Positions 7,136 through 11,602 of a DNA stretch of 11,602 bases are shown here, one piece after another. Every line of letters starts with the position of its first letter. Within the stretch, counting starts at the first letter, position 1. The notes below the pieces were generated by a model. The model saw only the letters and a list, made by a program, of their open reading frames with translations, was not told the origin of the DNA and did no database searches. A program made the translations under genes and the position numbers. The DNA is from Triparma columacea (lineage: Eukaryota > Sar > Bolidophyceae > Parmales > Triparmaceae), in NCBI GenBank assembly GCA_030267965.1, contig BRYA01000273.1:760-12361 (forward strand), written 5' to 3'.

Positions 7136-10121
7136 TTACTTCAAATCTTTCATGCCCATCTTTGCGACCTCGCTAATCGCATCCGCTGATGCCCCGCTTA
7201 TCAGGTGGTACTTACCCATCGCCGCGTCGGCTATATCCTTCGCGAGCCCTGTGGAAACGAACTGAAATGGGTAGGAGCGAAGCAGCGAGTAAAAGGGGGG
7301 TTAGTTTGGGGGGGAGGGTGGGGGAAGTTACGTGGTGTGCGTTTGATCATAGTTACGCCCCCCCCCCCCCAACCCCCAAAATCTCCTTCCCTCTTCCGCC
7401 TTCTCACCTTGCTCTCACTATTAATCATAAGTAGGTTAAAGCCAGGTGTCGCCCCTAGCTGTTTCGCGCACGCCATGACTTCATCCTTCAAGTACTTCCT
7501 GCTCGGTTTCCCCTCCTTACTGTCCGGGTCAATTTCCGGGTCCGAGAAGTCCATATCTTCCCCCTTGCTCGTCGCAAGGGGTACGTTGGCCCTTCCGTCG
7601 CTGATGCAGACGACGACGACCTTACCGACGTCACCGGTCTTCTGGGCGTTCAGCCCAGTCAGGGTGGCTATCTGGAGGGCGTCGGCTAGAGGGCTACCCC
7701 CCCCGCATGGCATCGTCTCCAGCCTCTTCTTCGCCATGGCGATGCTGCGTGTCGGGGGTAGGAGGACGTCTGCGGCCTCGCCCTGGAAGGTGATGAGGCA
7801 GACCTGGTCGCGGGACTGGTACGCCTCGGTTAGGAGGGACATGGCGGCACCCTTGGCGGCGTTCATGCGGTTTAGGGCCATGCTCCCGGACGCGTCGACG
7901 ACGAAGATTATGAGACTCCCGGCCTTCCTGGCCATCTAAGGACGAGGAGCAAAGTTAGGGGTGAAGAAGGTTAGCGGGTAATGGTATGACAGCGGGGGAT
8001 GTTTAGTCGTCGCCCCACTACTGCCTCGTCCAAAACCCTATTTATTCTCACCTTCTTGATGCGGGTGTCCCCCCCTTCAATGAAGACTCCCCTTCCCTCC
8101 TTATCAGTACCCTTAGACCTCGCCCTCCTTGCCTTCTGGTACGGTGCTGCTGCCCTTAGCGTCGCATCAACCGCCAGCCTTACAACCTTACCCTTCGGGA
8201 GCTGAGGCTTGATGTAGCGGCCCCTGTCTTGGCTGAAGATTAAACCACGACCACCACCCTTGCCTGAACGCTCACGGGAGGAGAAGTTTATTAGGTCAGG
8301 GTCCATGGGGGTGGAGTCGATGTCAAACATGAACTCCTGAGGGGTGTCTTCGACGGCCTCGTCGGGCTGGTCCTGCTGCAGAGACGGCGAAGCGGAGAAG
8401 GGAGCTTAGAATTTTGGACGGCCCGGTGCAGTAATAGATATACAAAGTGTAAATACCCAGCCTTACGGATTAAACCTTACCTCCTCCTCCTCCTTGTCCT
8501 CGTCCGGTTCCTCGACCTCATCATCCTCCTGTTCCTGTTCCTCCTCCTTATCCATCTCCTCATCCATTTGCGGGGGTGGTGGTGGTGGTGGTGGTGGTGG
8601 TGGTGGCATGTCCATGTTCTCCATATCCTGCGTCGTGAAGGTACCCCTCGGCGCGATCGCAAGCTTCACCGCGATCTTCAAATCCTCGGCCGTTACCTGC
8701 TGACCGTTAAGGGCGGCGGATGCACGGGCTACCTCGGATGCGAAGAGCTCGGCACGGTGACCCTGGGTGCCGGCACGGATGGCCTCCTCGCAAAGGTAGA
8801 CCTTCTGGGTCTGGAGGAGGGTGAGGTCCTTCATGTACTCCCTGGCGAAGACGATTGCGGTCTTGAGGTCCTGCGAAGGGATGGCGGGAAGAAGGGTTTT
8901 TTTGTCGTTAGGGGGAGGGTGTTTATGATTGTGTTTCCCTCCGTTCTTTCTAAATGCGTCTCACCTCCTCGTTCTCCTCTGCTGCCTTTAGCGCAGTCTC
9001 TCCCTCCTCGTCCGTCTGTCTCCCCTGTCCGCTCGCTGAGAATCCTAGTACCGCGTTGGTAGCCTCGACTCTGTCCTCGAGGGTTAGAGGTGACGCGTCA
9101 GCGGATAGGCTCACGGCGATCCTGTCGAGGAGGTGGTCGCGGAGCTCGCCCTCCTCGGGGTTGAAGGTTGCGATGAGCATGGGTCTGCAGGGGTAACGAA
9201 CTGAGACACCCTCCCTCTCCACGATTACGTAGCCGGTCGTGATGATGTTGAGGAGGATGTTGGCGAGCTCCTGGTCAAGGAGGTTGATGTCGTCGACGTA
9301 GAGCACCCCGCGGTGGGCCTTGGCGAGGAGCCCTGGCTGGAACACTGTCTTCCCCGTCTGGACAGACTTCTCGACGTCCACGGATCCGAGGAGGCGGTCC
9401 TCCATCACGTTGAGAGGGACCTGGACGAAGGGGGGCTCGATTATCTCAGTCTCCCTCTCCGAGAGCGGCGTCCCTCCATTGACGAGGTCCGTCTTGAGAA
9501 AGTCGTCCATGCCATCTACTCCCTCTGGATCAATGTTAAACTGGCTGTCTGCTAGGACCTCAATAGGGGGGAGGAGGCGGTGGACAGCGCGTGCCATGAT
9601 GGACTTGGCGGTGCCGCGGCCTCCGCTAATGACGACGCCGCCCATCTTGGGGTTCACGGCGGCGTAGAGGAGGGCTTGTTTGATGTTGTCCTGCCCCACG
9701 ACCATACTGAGAGGGAACGGGCGCCCCCCTGATTCCATAATGTCCTCTTTCCCCGCCAAGATGGCCCCTGTATTGCCCGCTGCTGCCTCCATCTCGTCCA
9801 ACATCTTAACCCTCTCCTCAGGTGTCATGTCCTGGTCTGGGGTGGCAGAAACCTGTAGGACTGAAAGGGGTGTCTTAAAATGTTGTGAATTGTAGGTTGG
9901 TTGTATTGTGAATGCCGTTTGCCGATGGAGTGTGTTGATGAATCCTTCTATAGGTGTTACATAGGATAGGAGGGCTAGCAAGGCCTGAGATTTGATGGAC
10001 ACGTCGGAGTTGGGGTTGTGAGGTGAGTAGATGGATTTTATTATTACTCAGTGTAAGTGATGTTGCTGTATGTTGGAAGAAGAGGAGAGCTTAGAGTACT
10101 TACCGTTGGCGAAATCTTCAT
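7136..10121 (-). CDS. CHLD: Magnesium chelatase subunit D, plastid (six exons)
   Basis: Exons 10121..10104, 9984..8965, 8870..8481, 8375..8052, 7935..7408 and 7261..7136 join in phase 0 to 801 aa. ChlD works with ChlI and ChlH to insert Mg2+ into protoporphyrin IX, using ATP, in the plastid. Exon 1 supplies MKISPT; joined to [14 protein letters not shown] it makes a signal peptide with a likely cleavage before Phe21. The basic Ser/Thr-rich stretch after it fits a transit peptide, as in algae with secondary plastids. The AAA+ domain follows, with the ChlD-type Walker A GGRGTAKS (127-134), Walker B LYVDD (234-238) and [11 protein letters not shown] (278-288). Next come a helical region, a linker of twelve prolines, an acidic tract ending at 476, a basic segment, and a C-terminal von Willebrand A domain with the MIDAS motif DASGSM (598-603), CGGGSPL and ISDGRAN. 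The C-terminus begins [14 protein letters not shown]. No ATG lies in frame before 9984 in exon 2, so the mini-exon or another upstream exon is required. The inner exon joins are firm; the first is strong inference. Confidence 0.93.
7262..7407 (-). other. ChlD intron 5 (146 nt), rich in G and C tracts
   Basis: The donor AGCAAG|GTGAGA at 7407 and acceptor CCATTTCAG|TTC at 7262 join SESK to [14 protein letters not shown] branch site maps to 7304-7300. On the plus strand G6, G7, G3 and G5 tracts occupy 7295-7324, and C13 plus C5 occupy 7358-7377. The pre-mRNA therefore carries a G-rich segment followed by a C-rich segment that could pair. The intron length is not a multiple of three; retention would replace the last 41 residues with a frameshifted tail. 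Confidence 0.9.
7936..8051 (-). other. ChlD intron 4 (116 nt)
   Basis: The donor ATCAAGAAG|GTGAGA (8051) and acceptor CGTCCTTAG|ATGGCC (7936) join DTRIKK to [12 protein letters not shown], matching the conserved sequence just before the von Willebrand A domain in ChlD. Two branch-site candidates (CGCTAACC, CCCTAACT) lie near the 3' end. Because the acceptor is directly followed by ATG, the next exon can be mistaken for a separate gene. Confidence 0.9.
8376..8480 (-). other. ChlD intron 3 (105 or 108 nt), tandem acceptor
   Basis: The donor GAGGAG|GTAAGG at 8480 follows the acidic tract. The 3' end reads CTCTGCAGCAG|GAC on the coding strand, so splicing after the first AG (intron ends 8376) keeps a Gln, while the second AG (ends 8373) removes it. 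Both keep the frame into [23 protein letters not shown] branch-site candidate is present. Confidence 0.85.
8577..8606 (-). repeat. (CCA)10 microsatellite, poly-proline linker of ChlD
   Basis: Ten consecutive TGG triplets on the plus strand are CCA codons on the coding strand. With the adjacent CCC and CCG they give twelve prolines between MDM and QMDEEMDK. A proline-rich then acidic linker between AAA+ and von Willebrand A domains is typical of ChlD, but a run of one codon marks a length-variable site. Confidence 0.95.
8871..8964 (-). other. ChlD intron 2 (94 nt)
   Basis: The donor AACGAGGAG|GTGAGA (8964) and acceptor CCCTTCGCAG|GAC (8871) join AEENEE to [16 protein letters not shown], restoring the helical region expected after the AAA+ core. 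A CCCTAACG branch-site candidate and a pyrimidine-rich stretch precede the acceptor. Confidence 0.9.
9985..10103 (-). other. ChlD intron 1 (119 nt), after an 18-nt coding exon
   Basis: The donor CCAACG|GTAAGT (10103) is close to perfect, and the acceptor AAATCTCAG|GCC (9985) joins MKISPT to [14 protein letters not shown] in phase 0. Reading through the donor from the ATG reaches a stop within about 25 codons, so splicing is required. The acceptor choice is inferred from the signal peptide it creates; transcript data would settle it. Confidence 0.75.
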
Positions 10122-11602
10122 TGTGATTGTTTGGATTTCCTCCAAAAATGGCCTTCAAGATGGGGAGATGTGGCCTGTTTTTGTGCTTTTGGCCCAGTTG
10201 AGTCCAGAAATGAGATAGAATGAAGCACTTTTCAGGCAAAAAAAATAGGGCTGTTAAACGATGATTAACGCGCTAATTCTTTGCGTACCCGTGATCTACT
10301 ACCATTAATGATGGCTGCTCTTCTAGAAAATCTACAGCTACCCCTCTATCTCAAGTCAATTGACCCCACTGTCTCTCGTCGATTGTGAATAGGGCTCTTT
10401 TTGTGGTGCAATCCCCTATTTTTAACTCCGTAATTCAACGGATACTAAGAGTTAACATACCAATAAAACACGTCATGTACGTCCTCAATACTCCAACCAA
10501 CACAAAACATGATTCTACACAGCGACAGGAAGAGGCCTTCCGACGATGCTCTTTTATCCCCCTTCTATACATCAATACTTGTCTGCAATCAAAATAGTAC
10601 CCGGCTGAATAATGGTGAACCTAATGGTAATTGCTTCACCTATTCACCTTATTCACCTCCTATTTATAATTCAGATTACAATAAGGGACTAAACCGAAGG
10701 TCGTCAAAGCGTGGCGTGCTGATGATTGACGGTGAAGTTTGAAATCACACTCACTCAACAGAAAAGTTGGTTGAAGGTACGTGGGAGTGAGTATGTTTTT
10801 TGGCGAGACCATCCATTCTTCCGCGTTGGTCTGCATCATCCAAAGGTCCTTTGACTAGGAAAGGTGAAAATGGGAATTTTCAAACTGGACGAACCGGATT
10901 AATAATAAGAGATCTGGACGGTCTACGGGTGGGAGTGGCAGAAGTGTACTTCGTTTTGTGTTTAATATAACCGTCTGGAAAATTTTGGTCTTGGACTCCA
11001 AGGTTGACAAACGATTCACAGTACAATAACTCTTCATTTTATTTAAGTTACGAGCGATTTAAAAGAATTCCGGCGTTCCTCTAAGTATAAGACTCCCTCC
11101 GTGATTTCCCCATATGGCTCGGCAAAGGGCCAGAGCTCCAGAGCAGTAGGTAGAAAATACACAGAGTTTGTACCAGGAAATTGATGTTTTACTTTATCGT
11201 CTTTCTAACCAAACCAGTGTGGAACAGCGTAACAGGACCACTGCATAGGATCGACAATCATAACGCAGGGACTTCGGCCGAGTGATCCGTACGTACAGGC
11301 CCAAATGCCACCCCCCCCCCCATCTCAACCATCTTCAACCTGAAATTCTCTCCTAAGCGTCCTCTATATATATACATACGTAAACGACGTCATTCGACGA
11401 CCTCATTATGTACCAACCGAATGTTGTCTCACCGCGTTGGTCCATCAACGACGAGAAGCTTCCAGAAGGCATAAATTGGGCACTTTGTGCAGTCACGGGA
11501 CTCGTAAGGGAGGTGCTGGTATAAGGCTCATGAGCCACCAGAGAAGATTTCCATAATCATTTCCGTACAATCATAACATGAAGAAAACTCGTAGCCATAT
11601 CA
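10122..11602. other. Right-hand spacer, no supported gene
   Basis: This 1.48-kb stretch upstream of ChlD should contain its promoter. Open frames are all short (77 codons or fewer) with no recognisable motifs. I see no tRNA, rRNA, snRNA or transposase remnant. Contents worth noting are TTCACC repeats (10635-10657), a C11 run (11311-11321), a TATATATATA stretch (11365-11374) followed by a 38-codon ORF (11408-11524), and a 12-bp perfect palindrome GGCTCATGAGCC (11525-11536). Base composition is more A/T-rich than in ChlD. Confidence 0.6.
10614..10657. repeat. TTCACC direct repeats with an inverted GGTGAA copy
   Basis: TTCACC occurs at 10635-10640, 10643-10648 and 10652-10657, spaced 8-9 bp apart. 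An inverted GGTGAA lies at about 10614-10619 and another near 10731. The cluster is about 500 bp upstream of the ChlD start. It could be a multi-site factor-binding element, or a simple short repeat. Confidence 0.45.

Noticed and set aside
7205..7939. Plus-strand ORF of 244 codons
   Set aside because: Antisense to ChlD exons 5 and 6; the minus strand encodes a recognisable von Willebrand A domain with MIDAS.
8568..9062. Plus-strand ORF with poly-tryptophan
   Set aside because: Antisense reading of the CCA repeat in ChlD.
10002..10002. GTG at 10002 as the ChlD start codon
   Set aside because: A nuclear gene would not normally start at GTG; the upstream ATG plus a GTAAGT intron gives a proper signal peptide.
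10048..10239. Minus-strand ORF of 63 codons upstream of ChlD
   Set aside because: It opens only with a TTG, has no motifs, and overlaps the ChlD mini-exon in another frame.
10385..10742. Short plus-strand ORFs of 70-77 codons
   Set aside because: No motifs, overlapping frames, no promoter or splicing support.
11353..11538. Minus-strand ORF of 61 codons
   Set aside because: It starts only with GTG and has no recognisable features.
1..11602. CRISPR arrays, tRNA/rRNA genes, bacterial operons, transposases
   Set aside because: None seen; spliced genes and plastid-targeting show nuclear eukaryotic DNA.

Overview
This is nuclear DNA of a photosynthetic eukaryotic microalga. Introns have GT..AG ends and CTAAC-type branch sites. 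The chlorophyll-biosynthesis gene encodes its own plastid-import leader (a signal peptide followed by a basic Ser/Thr-rich stretch). The first gene belongs to a START-like family that I recall as large in Bolidophyceae (Triparma/Parmales). A stramenopile close to diatoms, probably a bolidophyte, is the best guess; this assignment is inference from family resemblance.

Layout: (1) 1-1785, minus strand: 5' part (595 codons, no intron) of a START-like lipid-binding-type protein that runs off the left edge. (2) 1786-2945: gene-poor spacer with a 17-bp-arm inverted repeat and a short perfect palindrome. (3) 2946-5100, minus: ABCB half-transporter, two exons, closest in character to mitochondrial ABCB10-type exporters. 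(4) 5101-5176: 76-bp divergent promoter with three GATAA motifs. (5) 5177-7078, plus: intron-less RIO-family kinase, most like RIO3, with a ubiquitin-interacting-motif-like segment. (6) 7136-10121, minus: magnesium chelatase subunit D (ChlD), reconstructed here as six exons encoding 801 residues. Its first exon is only 18 coding bases. (7) 10122-11602: spacer without a gene I can support, holding small repeats and a speculative short ORF near the right edge.

The genes do not form a functional cluster. ChlD acts in the plastid on the first committed step of chlorophyll synthesis. The RIO kinase probably acts on cytosolic 40S ribosomal subunits. The ABC protein probably sits in an organelle membrane. 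The START-like protein is of unknown role. The ABC and RIO genes are head-to-head, and the RIO and ChlD genes are tail-to-tail with only 57 bp between stop codons. All six introns fall between codons (phase 0). The points most worth a second look are the RIO3-type kinase with UIM-like helices in a microalga, the ChlD mini-exon that supplies the start of the signal peptide, the G/C-tract intron and the tandem CAGCAG acceptor in ChlD, and the inverted-repeat element in the left spacer.
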